NCBI GenBank assembly: GCA_004297445.1
Contig: SCUK01000043.1
Location: 1 to 56,709, forward strand
Source of the DNA: Anaerolineae bacterium
Lineage (GTDB): Bacteria > Chloroflexota > Anaerolineae > Anaerolineales > UBA11579
DNA: 56,709 bases
Direction of reading: 5' to 3'
Positions 9,679 to 19,184 of the stretch are shown piece after piece. A program made the translations under genes and the position numbers. Under the pieces are notes generated by a model that was not told the origin of the DNA, made no database searches, and was given only the letters and a program-made list of their open reading frames with translations. Each line of letters starts with the position of its first letter. The first letter of the stretch is position 1.

Positions 9679-10377
9679 ATGGAAAACCGCAACTACAAGT
9701 ACCTCTCGTTCGTCACGGCCCTGTTCGTCACCACCCTCATCATCTCCAATATCGTGGCCGTCAAGCTGGTCAACCTGTTCGGCCTGTTCGTGCCCGCTGC
9801 CGTCATCCTCTTCCCGCTCGCCTACATCTTCGGCGACGTCCTCACCGAGGTCTATGGCTTCGCTCGCGCCCGCCGCGTCATCTGGACCGGCTTCGCCTGC
9901 AACCTGCTGGCCGTTGCCGCCATCTGGGTGGCCGGGCAACTGCCCGCCGCGCCCTTCTGGAACGGCGGCATCTACGACGGCCCGCAGGCCGCGCAACAGG
10001 CCTATGATGCCATCCTCGGCTTCACGCCGCGCCTGCTGCTGGCTTCCTTCATCGCCTACCTTGTGGGCGAATTCCTGAACTCGTTCGTGCTCGCTAAGCT
10101 CAAAGTCCGCACCCAGGGGCGGCACCTGTGGCTACGCACCATCACCTCCACAATCGTGGGCCAGGGCATCGATTCCGCCATCTTCATCGCCATCGCCTTC
10201 TATGGCATTTTCGATGGCAGCGGCCTCGTTCAGGCGATTCTGTCCCAGTGGTTCATCAAGGTCGCCTACGAGACCGTCGCCACCCCGCTCACCTACTGGG
10301 TGGTCAACGCCCTCAAGCGCGCCGAATCTGAAGACTACTACGACAAAGACACGAACTTCAACCCGCTGGCGCTGTGA
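9679..10377 (+). CDS. yhhQ: VUT-family queuosine precursor transporter
   Basis: 232 residues with six or seven hydrophobic segments. The VUT/YhhQ family imports preQ0/preQ1-type precursors across the inner membrane. Characteristic stretches are TLIISNIVAVKLV near 18-30, FPLAYIFGDVLTEVYGFARARR near 47-68, and a later GQGIDSAIFIAIAF near 158. The family, the 3-nt distance to queF and the shared preQ1 riboswitch together make the role secure. Co-occurrence of import and synthesis genes suggests that the cell combines salvage with reduction of preQ0. A strong terminator follows the stop. Confidence 0.93.
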   Translation: MENRNYKYLSFVTALFVTTLIISNIVAVKLVNLFGLFVPAAVILFPLAYIFGDVLTEVYGFARARRVIWTGFACNLLAVAAIWVAGQLPAAPFWNGGIYDGPQAAQQAYDAILGFTPRLLLASFIAYLVGEFLNSFVLAKLKVRTQGRHLWLRTITSTIVGQGIDSAIFIAIAFYGIFDGSGLVQAILSQWFIKVAYETVATPLTYWVVNALKRAESEDYYDKDTNFNPLAL

Positions 10378-10390
10378 GCTGGCCGGTCTA

Positions 10391-10427
10391 AAAACAAACA
10401 GGACACGCTCGGTGTCCTGTTTGTTTT
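10391..10427 (+). terminator. Rho-independent terminator after queF-yhhQ
   Basis: A perfect 16-bp stem (10391-10406 with 10412-10427) with a 5-nt loop, A-rich on the left and T-rich on the right. Confidence 0.93.
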
Positions 10428-10477
10428 TCGGGAACTTAGGCGGCTGATTCATCGTTTTATTCACAGAGAATCCCCTG

Positions 10478-10483
10478 TATACT
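10478..10483 (+). promoter_or_regulatory. -10 element of DUF4349 gene
   Basis: TATACT inside CTGTATACTGAA, the same 12-nt word seen in the promoter of the Lys-rich microprotein at 21729-21740. GAGGAG precedes the ATG at 10513. Confidence 0.55.
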
Positions 10484-10512
10484 GAAGTTGTCACTCATTG
10501 AGGAGAAACGCC

Positions 10513-11547
10513 ATGAAAGAGATCGAACTTTTCGGAGTCAACGTCAAGACCAAATACCTGTGGTGGGGCGGCGGCCTGCTGATTCTGGTGCCGCTGCTGC
10601 TCATCCTGCTGCTCGCCATGCTCGGCGCGCTGGCTGGTGGTGCCTCATTCAGTGAAGGCGCTTACGGCGGCGGCGGCGACTACGGTTACCCCGCGTCGGC
10701 CCCCTCCGCAGACTATACCTACCCCACCGATTCGTCCGGCGTTTACGCCGAAGAAGCCCCCTACGCCCCGCTGGCCACCCAGGTCGCCCCGGTTGGCAAC
10801 GCCACCGATGGCTCGCTCACCCAGGCCATCGAACGCCTCATCATCCGCGAAGGCACGCTCAGCCTGCAGGTCGAAGACACCCTCGCCGCGCGTGACCAGG
10901 TTGAGGTCCTCGTCTCCGAATTCGAATTGCAGGGCGCGTTCATCGTCTCTTCCAACGAGTATGGCAACGGCACCACCAAGCCCAGCATCAGCATGGTCAT
11001 CCGCGTGCCCGCCTCGCAGTTCGACCCCATCATGGACCGGCTCGCCGCGCTGGCCGTCATCGTCAATACCCGCTACGAGACCGCCGATGACGTGACCGAA
11101 GAGTACGTGGACCTCGAAGGCCGCCTGGAAGCGCTGGAAACCGGCCGCGACCGCCTGCTGGACATCATGGAAAACGCCGACACCACCGAAGCACTCTTGC
11201 AGGCCGAGGCCCAGCTCACCATCCGCGAAGCCGAGATCGAAGCCATTCAGGGCCGCCTGCAATACCTGCGCGGCGCCGCCACCCTCTCGCGCATCACCCT
11301 CGACATGCAGCCCTACTTCGCTTCCCAGCCCATCGACACCAGCTGGAAGCCGTTCGAGAGCCTGCGCCGCGGCTTCGACGCGCTCCTTGAGAGCCTGCAG
11401 GACTTCGTGGACTTCGTCCTGTTCTTCGCCGTCGCCGTCCTGCCCTGGGTGCTGCTGTTCTTCTTCGTCCTGCGCTGGATCTGGCGCGCCATTCGCCGCC
11501 GTCAGCAGAAGGCAGCCGCCGCCGCCCCACCCGAAGAAAAGAAGTAA
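10513..11547 (+). CDS. DUF4349-domain membrane protein
   Basis: 344 residues. An N-terminal anchor (about 16-40) is followed by a Gly/Tyr/Pro-rich extracytoplasmic linker (45-95). The DUF4349 domain (about 105-270) includes the typical VSSNEYGNG, RVPASQFDPIMDRL and YVDLEGRLEALE stretches, and contains a coiled-coil pair of helices. A C-terminal transmembrane helix (about 290-318) ends in a basic tail. Members are envelope proteins, often putative lipoproteins, of unknown role. The start at 10513 follows GAGGAG; an upstream in-frame ATG at 10498 lacks one. It is monocistronic between two terminators. Confidence 0.88.
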   Translation: MKEIELFGVNVKTKYLWWGGGLLILVPLLLILLLAMLGALAGGASFSEGAYGGGGDYGYPASAPSADYTYPTDSSGVYAEEAPYAPLATQVAPVGNATDGSLTQAIERLIIREGTLSLQVEDTLAARDQVEVLVSEFELQGAFIVSSNEYGNGTTKPSISMVIRVPASQFDPIMDRLAALAVIVNTRYETADDVTEEYVDLEGRLEALETGRDRLLDIMENADTTEALLQAEAQLTIREAEIEAIQGRLQYLRGAATLSRITLDMQPYFASQPIDTSWKPFESLRRGFDALLESLQDFVDFVLFFAVAVLPWVLLFFFVLRWIWRAIRRRQQKAAAAAPPEEKK

Positions 11548-11560
11548 CGCCGCTGAATCA

Positions 11561-11594
11561 AAAAGGGGCCCCGCCGGATGGCAGGGCCTCTTTT
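11561..11594. terminator. Bidirectional terminator between convergent genes
   Basis: AAAAGGGGCCC pairs with GGGCCTCTTTT (one G-U pair) around a 12-nt loop, with A tract and T tract on either side. It separates the DUF4349 gene from the convergent secreted-repeat gene. Confidence 0.75.
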
Positions 11595-11633
11595 GTTTAC
11601 TTTTACTAAGTCCTAATTACCTGTTTCCTGCCC

Positions 11634-12194
11634 TTACGGACACTTCACCAGTTCCTTGCCCTGCGCCGTGGCGAACAGGTCGCCCAGGAACACTGTGCCG
11701 CAGCCGTAGGCGGTGTAGGTATAGTCACCGCGCGGGATGGTGTATTCCTTGCTCTCGCCCTTCTCGAGCGAGAAGACATACCCGTCCGGGCCGTGCAGCG
11801 CCAGAATCACCCGCGCCCCGGTGGCGTTCTCCACCGTGATGCGCACCAGCTTGATCAGCCGCGCCACATCCGTCTCGCTGTCATTCACTTCGGCGCTGGC
11901 CTTGCTGCCACAGACAGGCACCACAAAGCGCTGCACCTGGGTCAGGTCCATCTCGCCATACAGGTTGGCGCCGCACGCCAGCATCCGGTAGGTGTACTCA
12001 TCTTTTTCGGGCGTCCACACCTGGGTGGTGCCGGCCGCGGTTTCCAGGTAGTAGGTGTGGGTTTCGCTGGTCAGCCACAGGTACACCGGCTTGTCAGACT
12101 GGTTTTCAATCGTCAGCCGCGCCAGAGGAGCCGCGGCCACCAGCGCCAGGGCCAGCAGCCCCACCACCCCGGCGCGAAGAATCTGCTTGTTCAT
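11634..12194 (-). CDS. Secreted protein with two copies of an undescribed GPxxYxF-type domain
   Basis: 186 residues with a signal peptide (basic start, hydrophobic 8-22, AAA cleavage region). The mature part is two repeats: about 27-95 (LTIENQSDKPVYLWL ... EYTYRMLACGANLYGE) and about 117-186 (RITVENATGARVILALHGPD, GYVFSLEKGESKEYTI, then DYTYTAYGCG). Each has a beta-rich pattern: an N-rich strand, a GP-x-x-Y-x-F strand, a basic/acid turn, then GxYTYxxxxCG with one conserved Cys. The same unit occurs three times in the protein at 50402-51211. I do not recognise the family. It probably acts outside the cell as a small beta-sandwich. Confidence 0.8.
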   Translation of the reverse strand: MNKQILRAGVVGLLALALVAAAPLARLTIENQSDKPVYLWLTSETHTYYLETAAGTTQVWTPEKDEYTYRMLACGANLYGEMDLTQVQRFVVPVCGSKASAEVNDSETDVARLIKLVRITVENATGARVILALHGPDGYVFSLEKGESKEYTIPRGDYTYTAYGCGTVFLGDLFATAQGKELVKCP

Positions 12195-12393
12195 CGTAGT
12201 ACCTCCAATTCAAGTTACGGCTTGGGGATTTCCGTTATGGTAGTGCAGCCGGAATGCTCTGTCAATCCCACTTTGAATTGACCAAAAGATGATTTTTGTG
12301 AAGAAATGCTGGCAGACCCCATAGTTTCCGGGAGTGACTCCGCCGGTCGCGGGGCTATAATTAGGACCGATATTCCCCGAAAGGAAGGAAACC

Positions 12394-13140
12394 ATGAGAC
12401 GCAATTCCCGTAACCCCGTCCTGTCTGATAAGGCGTTTACCGGCTTCGATCTGGCCGCCGGCGAACGGCCCATGACCGTCAGCGGCACCATCTTCAAATC
12501 CTACATCCTGCTGGCTGTGCTCGGTCTCGCCGCCATCGCCACCTGGGTCGCCATGTTCGACGTCGCCATCGCCCAGTTGTTCCTGCAATACTACTGGGTC
12601 CTGCTGCTCGGCGCGCTGGGCGTTGCCATCCTCACGGTTTTCAAACGCCAGTGGGCCGCGTACACCTCCGGCCTTTACGCCCTGCTGGAAGGCAGTTTGC
12701 TGGGCGGCATCTCCTGGCTCTTTGAGGCCCAGTATGGCGGCATTGTTTTTCAGGCTATCCTGCTCACCTTCGGCGTGCTCATCGTCATGCTCACCCTGTA
12801 CACCTCGCGCATCATCACCGTCACCCAGAAATTCCGCAGCGTGGTCATCATGGGCACCGGTGCTGTCATGCTGCTTTATCTCGGCTCGTGGATTCTGGGC
12901 TTCTTCGGCGTCAACATCGGCTTCCTCCACGACAGCAGCATCTTCGGCATCGTGTTCAACCTATTCGTCATCGTGCTGGCCGCCCTCAACCTGCTGCTGG
13001 ACTTTGACTTCATCGAGCGCGGCGCGCAGTCCGGCGCTCCCAAGTACATGGAGTGGTACAGCGCTTTCGGCCTGATGGTCACCCTCATCTGGCTGTACCT
13101 CGAAATCCTGCGCCTGCTCTCCCGTTCCCGCCGCCGCTAA
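12394..13140 (+). CDS. Bax inhibitor-1/YccA family membrane protein
   Basis: 248 residues with seven hydrophobic segments. The N-terminus MRRNSRNPVLSDKAF matches the group of BI-1-like proteins with a short NPVL-containing leader. A BI-1 core follows, with YTSGLYALLEGSLLGGIS near 90-107, and the family end DFDFIERGAQSGAPKYMEWYSAFGL near 208-232, including the aspartates thought to form the pH-sensing pair. BI-1 proteins are calcium-leak or stress-related membrane proteins; the bacterial role is unclear. A TATAAT near 12355 and AAGGAAGGA before the ATG give a normal leadered promoter. Confidence 0.92.
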   Translation: MRRNSRNPVLSDKAFTGFDLAAGERPMTVSGTIFKSYILLAVLGLAAIATWVAMFDVAIAQLFLQYYWVLLLGALGVAILTVFKRQWAAYTSGLYALLEGSLLGGISWLFEAQYGGIVFQAILLTFGVLIVMLTLYTSRIITVTQKFRSVVIMGTGAVMLLYLGSWILGFFGVNIGFLHDSSIFGIVFNLFVIVLAALNLLLDFDFIERGAQSGAPKYMEWYSAFGLMVTLIWLYLEILRLLSRSRRR

Positions 13141-13156
13141 CCCCACATCCACTACC

Positions 13157-13192
13157 AAAAGGCGCGCCGCACCCCGACGCGCTTTTTCTTTT
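13157..13192 (+). terminator. Probable terminator after BI-1 gene
   Basis: AAAGGCGCG and CGCGCTTTTT pair with one bulge, followed by a T-rich tract. Confidence 0.5.
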
Positions 13193-13211
13193 CCCCCATG
13201 CTCCTTTCGCG

Positions 13212-13217
13212 TATAAT
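13212..13217 (+). promoter_or_regulatory. -10 element of acyltransferase gene
   Basis: A perfect TATAAT, 30 nt upstream of ATG 13248, with CGGAGA as ribosome site between them. Confidence 0.6.
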
Positions 13218-13247
13218 TGGCCCATCCTGCCCGGAGACAACGACCCC

Positions 13248-13868
13248 ATGCCCGCTTCCGCCACCGGCCTGCCCCGCATTGACCCCTTCCGCCGCGCCCT
13301 GGGCCGCTTCATCCTGCGCCTGTTTGGTTGGCGTGTGGAAGGCGACTGGCCCGCTGTCCCCAAATTGGTGGTTATCTTTGCCCCGCACACCAGCAACTGG
13401 GATTTCGTCTTCTCAATGAGCTCGGTCTTCTCGCTCGGTTACCGGCCCAATTACATCGGCAAGAAATCGCTCTTCTGGGGACCGATGGGCTGGTTCATGC
13501 GCTGGATGGGCGGCATTCCCGTGGACCGTTCCGCCGCCTTCAACACCGTGGACGCTACCGTTCAGGCTATTAAGATGACGGAACAGGTCATCATCGGCAT
13601 CGCTCCCGAAGGCACCCGCAGCCATACCAAATTTTGGCGCAGCGGTTTCTACCACATCGCCGTCCAATCCGATGTGCCCATCGCCTTCATCAGCCTGGAT
13701 TATCAGAAGAAACTCGCCCGCTTTGCCGAGGGCATCACCCCCAGCGGCGACCTGGCCGCCGACATGGAAAGAATCCGTCCCTTCTTTGAAGGCGTGCCCG
13801 GCAAATTCCCCCACCAGGCCAGCGAGATTAGCCTGCGGCCGCATGAAGCGGGCGCAACGAACAAATAA
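13248..13868 (+). CDS. 1-acyl-sn-glycerol-3-phosphate acyltransferase-like (PlsC family)
   Basis: 206 residues. The glycerophospholipid acyltransferase catalytic block HTSNWD (H-x4-D) is near residue 46 and the substrate-binding PEGTRS is near 121; GGIPVDR near 89 is also a typical block. These enzymes transfer an acyl chain to lysophosphatidate or related lipids at the inner membrane face. The short form with HTSNWD is often called a 1-acyl-G3P acyltransferase-like protein, and the true acceptor is unknown. ATG 13248 is chosen over far upstream starts because it follows the TATAAT and a CGGAGA site. A strong terminator follows. Confidence 0.9.
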   Translation: MPASATGLPRIDPFRRALGRFILRLFGWRVEGDWPAVPKLVVIFAPHTSNWDFVFSMSSVFSLGYRPNYIGKKSLFWGPMGWFMRWMGGIPVDRSAAFNTVDATVQAIKMTEQVIIGIAPEGTRSHTKFWRSGFYHIAVQSDVPIAFISLDYQKKLARFAEGITPSGDLAADMERIRPFFEGVPGKFPHQASEISLRPHEAGATNK

Positions 13869-13897
13869 CCCCGCCGCCGGTGAGCGCGCCCTGATAT

Positions 13898-13935
13898 CAA
13901 ACAGGCCGGAGGCAGGCTGCCTCCGGCCTGTTTTT
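13898..13935. terminator. Bidirectional terminator between convergent genes
   Basis: AAACAGGCCGGAGGC and GCCTCCGGCCTGTTT form a GC-rich stem followed by a T6 tract on the plus strand; a short A tract lies on the other side. Confidence 0.9.
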
Positions 13936-13942
13936 TCGCCCC

Positions 13943-14995
13943 TCAGTCATTCACGTTATCGTAGAACAGCGCCCGGTCGGCCGGGCTGTCCGGGTCCAGC
14001 GCCGCCAGTTCGCTCTTGCCGAGTCCCTCACGGATGTACTTGTGCCACAACCCGTCCGCCAGCGCCTGCGGATTGCTGTCCACGCCCTGCGTTTCAAAAT
14101 ACTGGCAGATGCGCACCACATCCCGGTCGAAGATTTCGCGCGCGTTGCGGTTGTCTCCCGGCCGCACGATTTGCGGGAAGTCGATCAACCACATGCGGCC
14201 CTCCCAGTACAGGATGTTGTAGGCCGAGAAGTCACCGTGCACCAGGCCCAGCGACAACATCAGCTCGATGTTGCTCAGGCTGCGCTGGAACAAATCCCGC
14301 GCCTCCCCCGCCGTCAGGCTCACCGTGCTCAGCGCCGGCGCGGCAATCACGTCCCCCCCGATATATTCCATCAGGATGGCGTTGCCGCCCAGCGCATACG
14401 GTCGCGGGATGTCCGCCCCTGCCGCGTACAGTTTCTGCATCGCCATGTATTCATGCTCGATCCACGACGTGTGCATCACCTGCCGGCCAAACTCGGTTTT
14501 CTTCTGCACCGCCCGGCCCATGCGCTCATCGTGAATTACCTCGCCGCCGCTGTCCAGCAGGGCGCGCCCCTGACGGTACATCACATCGTTGCGCAGTTGG
14601 CGGAACATGCGCGGCCGGTAGATTTTGCCGGCCAGGTAGGCCGTACGCGTGGTCTCATTACCCTTGAGCTGGTACACGCTGGCCTCTTTGCCGCCCTTCA
14701 CGATGCGCAGGATGTCATCGAAGTACCCCATCCGGTGGAAGGGGCCCAGCGACTCATCGATCCACACCGCTTCATGGCGGCTGGCCTTGTAGGTGTACGG
14801 CTGGTGTTCCTCCGCCGCCGCCACTTCCACCGCTACCTGCGCCGGGCTTTTCTTCGGCTTGTGCTGCGGGTGGCGTTTGCGCGGCGGGCGCACGTTGGGC
14901 GCGTGCCGAATCCGGGGCGTCACATCCGCTAACTTCTCCTGGGGGTCAAACTCATCAAACCAGTCCAGGTGCTGGTCTTTGTTCGGTTTAGGCAT
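13943..14995 (-). CDS. RIO1-like atypical serine protein kinase/ATPase
   Basis: 350 residues, start at 14995 after AAGGA. A basic, probably disordered N-terminus (about 25-75) precedes the RIO domain (about 95-310). IVKGGKEASVYQLKG is the glycine-rich ATP loop and AGKIYRPRMFR holds the lysine. HGDFSAYNILYW near 262 is the catalytic loop (Asp and Asn), and LIDFPQ near 280 is the metal-binding Asp in the RIO form (DFPQ rather than DFG). RIO kinases are universal in archaea and eukaryotes, where they act in small-subunit maturation. In bacteria they are patchy and of unknown target. A hairpin and a possible leader peptide lie upstream. Confidence 0.92.
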   Translation of the reverse strand: MPKPNKDQHLDWFDEFDPQEKLADVTPRIRHAPNVRPPRKRHPQHKPKKSPAQVAVEVAAAEEHQPYTYKASRHEAVWIDESLGPFHRMGYFDDILRIVKGGKEASVYQLKGNETTRTAYLAGKIYRPRMFRQLRNDVMYRQGRALLDSGGEVIHDERMGRAVQKKTEFGRQVMHTSWIEHEYMAMQKLYAAGADIPRPYALGGNAILMEYIGGDVIAAPALSTVSLTAGEARDLFQRSLSNIELMLSLGLVHGDFSAYNILYWEGRMWLIDFPQIVRPGDNRNAREIFDRDVVRICQYFETQGVDSNPQALADGLWHKYIREGLGKSELAALDPDSPADRALFYDNVND

Positions 14996-15067
14996 TGCGT
15001 TTGTTTCCTTGTGTTCGTCATAGACTCGGTTGGAGTCATCCGGATTCGTTCCCTCTAACCGGTTAAA

Positions 15068-15101
15068 ACAAACCGGCCGCAGGGCAGCGTGCCTGCGGCC
15101 G
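15068..15101 (-). terminator. GC-rich hairpin upstream of RIO kinase (possible attenuator)
   Basis: CCGGCCGCAGG and CCTGCGGCCGG pair perfectly around a short loop; on the minus strand TTTGTTTTAA follows. It lies between the possible leader peptide and the RIO kinase gene, so it could terminate or attenuate readthrough. Confidence 0.65.
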
Positions 15102-15128
15102 GAAAAAGACCGTTGAACCGGTGCGCGG

Positions 15129-15191
15129 CTAGACCGCAGCCACCAGAGGCACGCAAACAATCACAGCAAAGACAGTCGCTTGGGTTGTCAT
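15129..15191 (-). CDS. Possible 20-residue hydrophobic leader peptide
   Basis: MTTQATVFAVIVCVPLVAAV, preceded by AAGGAGG 11 nt upstream of the ATG and by a full sigma70-type promoter, and followed by a stable hairpin. It is too short for normal gene calling. It could be a leader peptide, a single-pass microprotein or chance. The composition offers no obvious stalling motif. Confidence 0.4.
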   Translation of the reverse strand: MTTQATVFAVIVCVPLVAAV

Positions 15192-15247
15192 AAACCTGCA
15201 TGCCTCCTTGTTTCAAAGTGTCACGGCCTCTCGGCCATGCGGTTCAA

Positions 15248-15276
15248 ATTTATCACGTCTGGGGGTACTGAGTCAA
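15248..15276 (-). promoter_or_regulatory. Sigma70-type promoter for leader peptide/RIO kinase
   Basis: On the minus strand, TTGACT (15276-15271), a 17-nt spacer and ATAAAT (15253-15248). Transcription would enter the leader ORF, the hairpin and then the kinase gene. Confidence 0.75.
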
Positions 15277-15372
15277 GCGCGGGAGATGAGCGGGATTGAT
15301 TAGGAATCCCAATCGTTCCACCTTATCCTTGTTAGCATTGTATTAATTCGTCCTGCATTCCAGCCCCTTTCC

Positions 15373-15401
15373 TTGACCGGTTGCCTCGCAACGATTAAAA
15401 T
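15373..15401 (+). promoter_or_regulatory. Vegetative promoter of hrcA operon
   Basis: TTGACC (15373-15378), a 17-nt spacer and TAAAAT (15396-15401). The CIRCE operator lies immediately downstream, over the start of the transcript. Confidence 0.85.
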
Positions 15402-15418
15402 AGCTGGATGGATAGCGA

Positions 15419-15445
15419 TTAGCACTCTCAACCCTTGAGTGCCAA
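15419..15445 (+). promoter_or_regulatory. CIRCE operator (HrcA binding site)
   Basis: TTAGCACTC, a 9-nt spacer, then GAGTGCCAA: one mismatch from the canonical TTAGCACTC-N9-GAGTGCTAA. It sits between promoter and hrcA, so HrcA should autoregulate the whole hrcA-grpE-dnaK-dnaJ operon. Confidence 0.95.
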
Positions 15446-15457
15446 TCCCCGCCCACT

Positions 15458-16510
15458 ATGGACCTGAGCGAACGACAGAAACTGCTGCTTGGCCTGATTG
15501 TGCAGGAATACGTGGAAACCGCCCAGCCGGTGGGCAGCACGCGCCTGGTGGAAAAGTACAAACTGGATTTCTCCTCCGCCACCGTGCGCAATGAAATGGC
15601 CGCGCTGGAAGGCGCGGGGCTCATCCGCCAGCCGCACACCTCCGCCGGCCGCGTACCCACCGAAGAAGGCTATCGCTTCTTCGTGGGTCAGATGGTGCAG
15701 CACCCGGACCTGCCGGCCAGCACCCAACACACCATCCGCCACCAGTTCTACCAGGCCCGCCAGGACAGCAGCCAGTGGATGCGCCTGGCTGCCAGCGTAT
15801 TGGCACACCAGAGCCAGGCGGCTTCCATCGTCACGGCCCCATTGGCGGACCGGGCGCGTTTCAAGCACGTCGAGCTTATTTCCATCGCCGGCAGACAGGT
15901 GCTGATGGTGCTGGTAATGGTCGGCGGGCGGGTGAGCCAGCAGATGCTGGTGCTCGCCGAACCGGTAAGCCAGGAACGCCTGGGCGCCAGCGCCAAACAA
16001 CTCAATACACTGTTTCCCGGGCAGGACGCCGATGAAATCCTGGCCGCCCCGCATGACCTGGATGCCCTGGGCGACGACATGGTCAAACTCATCACCGATG
16101 AACTGCGCCGTTCAGATTCCGTTTTCACCGGCGAGGTGTTCCACGACGGCTGGAGCAATGTGCTCGCAGAGCCGGAATTTGCCGGAAGCGAATCCGGACG
16201 GCGTGCCCTGCGTGTGCTGGAAGAGCGCCCGCTGCTCAAAGACCTGCTGGAGCAAACCGTCTCCACCAGTGAGATCGGCGGTGTGCAGGTCTTGATTGGC
16301 GGCGAAGGCACCTGGGAGGAGTTGAGCGACTGCTCGCTGGTGCTGGCGCGCTACGGCGTGCCCGACCTCGCCACCGGGATTCTCGGCATACTTGGGCCGG
16401 TGCGCATGGCCTACGGCAACGCCATCTCGACGGTGAACTTTGTGGCCGGCGTGCTCAGTAACCTCGTTAGCGAAACGATGGGCGACGAGGGGATGGCGGC
16501 AGTGGAGTGA
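15458..16510 (+). CDS. hrcA: Heat-inducible transcription repressor HrcA
   Basis: 350 residues, normal length. An N-terminal winged helix (about 1-75) contains TVRNEMAALEGAGLIRQPHTSAGRVPTEEGYRF, the family signature. The middle GAF-like and dimerisation parts follow, ending in GPVRMAYGNAISTVNFVA near 315. HrcA binds CIRCE and represses chaperone genes until unfolded protein titrates GroEL. The perfect promoter and CIRCE just upstream make this the autoregulated first gene of the heat-shock operon. No Shine-Dalgarno precedes ATG 15458, so initiation may be weak or rely on the hairpin-forming leader. Confidence 0.96.
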   Translation: MDLSERQKLLLGLIVQEYVETAQPVGSTRLVEKYKLDFSSATVRNEMAALEGAGLIRQPHTSAGRVPTEEGYRFFVGQMVQHPDLPASTQHTIRHQFYQARQDSSQWMRLAASVLAHQSQAASIVTAPLADRARFKHVELISIAGRQVLMVLVMVGGRVSQQMLVLAEPVSQERLGASAKQLNTLFPGQDADEILAAPHDLDALGDDMVKLITDELRRSDSVFTGEVFHDGWSNVLAEPEFAGSESGRRALRVLEERPLLKDLLEQTVSTSEIGGVQVLIGGEGTWEELSDCSLVLARYGVPDLATGILGILGPVRMAYGNAISTVNFVAGVLSNLVSETMGDEGMAAVE

Positions 16511-16523
16511 CAAGAGAAAAGAC

Positions 16524-16547
16524 GTGCGGAAGTGCTGGAGCGCTGAA
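16524..16547. repeat. Octamer-period array (3 units)
   Basis: GTGCGGAA, GTGCTGGA, GCGCTGAA in register, 14 nt after the hrcA stop and before grpE. Same unit style as the arrays near 3.8, 6.5 and 51.8 kb. Confidence 0.65.
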
Positions 16548-16610
16548 AAACAAAAGCGCCCACTCAAAGAAGATTATGGACGGGCTTTGGCCCGATGAGA
16601 TGGAAGGATT

Positions 16611-17150
16611 ATGAGCGAAGAACAAGACACCCCCACCCCCGAAGACGAAGCGGCCGCCACGGCCGAAGCCGACCCGGCGATGGACGAGTTGGATGACCTG
16701 ATGACGCAGCTGGAAACCGCGCGCGCTGAAGCCGCTGCCAATCTGGAAGGCTGGCAGCGCGCCCAGGCCGAATTCGTCAATTACAAGAAACGCCAGGAAC
16801 AGCAGCGGGCGCAAACCTATGATGACACGGTGGCCCGCGTGGCCAAGCGCTACCTGGACGTGCTGGACGACCTCGAACGCGCCATGGGAAACCGCCCCGC
16901 CGAAGGCGAAGGCGCGGAGTGGGCGCAGGGCATCGAACTGGTGACCCGCAAACTGGTCAACATCCTGGACAGCGAGGGCATCAAAGTGATGGACCCGCTG
17001 GGCCAGCCCTTCGACCCCAACCTGCATGAAGCCATCAGCCAGGATGAAAGCGACGGGCACGAAAGTGGCACGATACTTGAAGTACTGCAAAAGGGCTACC
17101 TGCTTGGCGAGCGCGTGATACGCCCGGCGCTGGTGCGGGTAGCGGCTTAA
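16611..17150 (+). CDS. grpE: Nucleotide exchange factor GrpE
   Basis: 179 residues. An acidic disordered start (1-40), a long coiled coil (about 35-90) containing GWQRAQAEFVNYKKRQEQ, then the beta-sheet head with GIKVMDPLGQPFDPNLHEAI and the family end VLQKGYLLGERVIRPALV. GrpE releases ADP from DnaK. It lies second in the hrcA operon, 100 nt after hrcA, and has GAAGGA before the ATG. Confidence 0.96.
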   Translation: MSEEQDTPTPEDEAAATAEADPAMDELDDLMTQLETARAEAAANLEGWQRAQAEFVNYKKRQEQQRAQTYDDTVARVAKRYLDVLDDLERAMGNRPAEGEGAEWAQGIELVTRKLVNILDSEGIKVMDPLGQPFDPNLHEAISQDESDGHESGTILEVLQKGYLLGERVIRPALVRVAA

Positions 17151-17167
17151 CCAACTTCCCGGAGGTT

Positions 17168-17184
17168 GGGATGCCTTGCATCCC
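17168..17184 (+). other. Small hairpin in dnaK leader
   Basis: GGGATGC-ctt-GCATCCC, a perfect 7-bp stem about 50 nt before dnaK. It may stabilise or insulate the dnaK message; no terminator tract follows. Confidence 0.4.
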
Positions 17185-17236
17185 TGAACCTGCGGGACGT
17201 TAGACGATTGAACAGGAAGAAGGAGACAGGACTCTC

Positions 17237-19138
<1,902 letters not shown>

Positions 19139-19184
19139 GCCTCACCCGTAATCGGGAGAGGTTGGAAGAGCCGGCATCGTTACG

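Noticed and set aside
15068..15276. T-box or other known riboswitch upstream of RIO kinase
   Set aside because: No T-box core sequence or known aptamer pattern is visible; only a short ORF and one hairpin are present.
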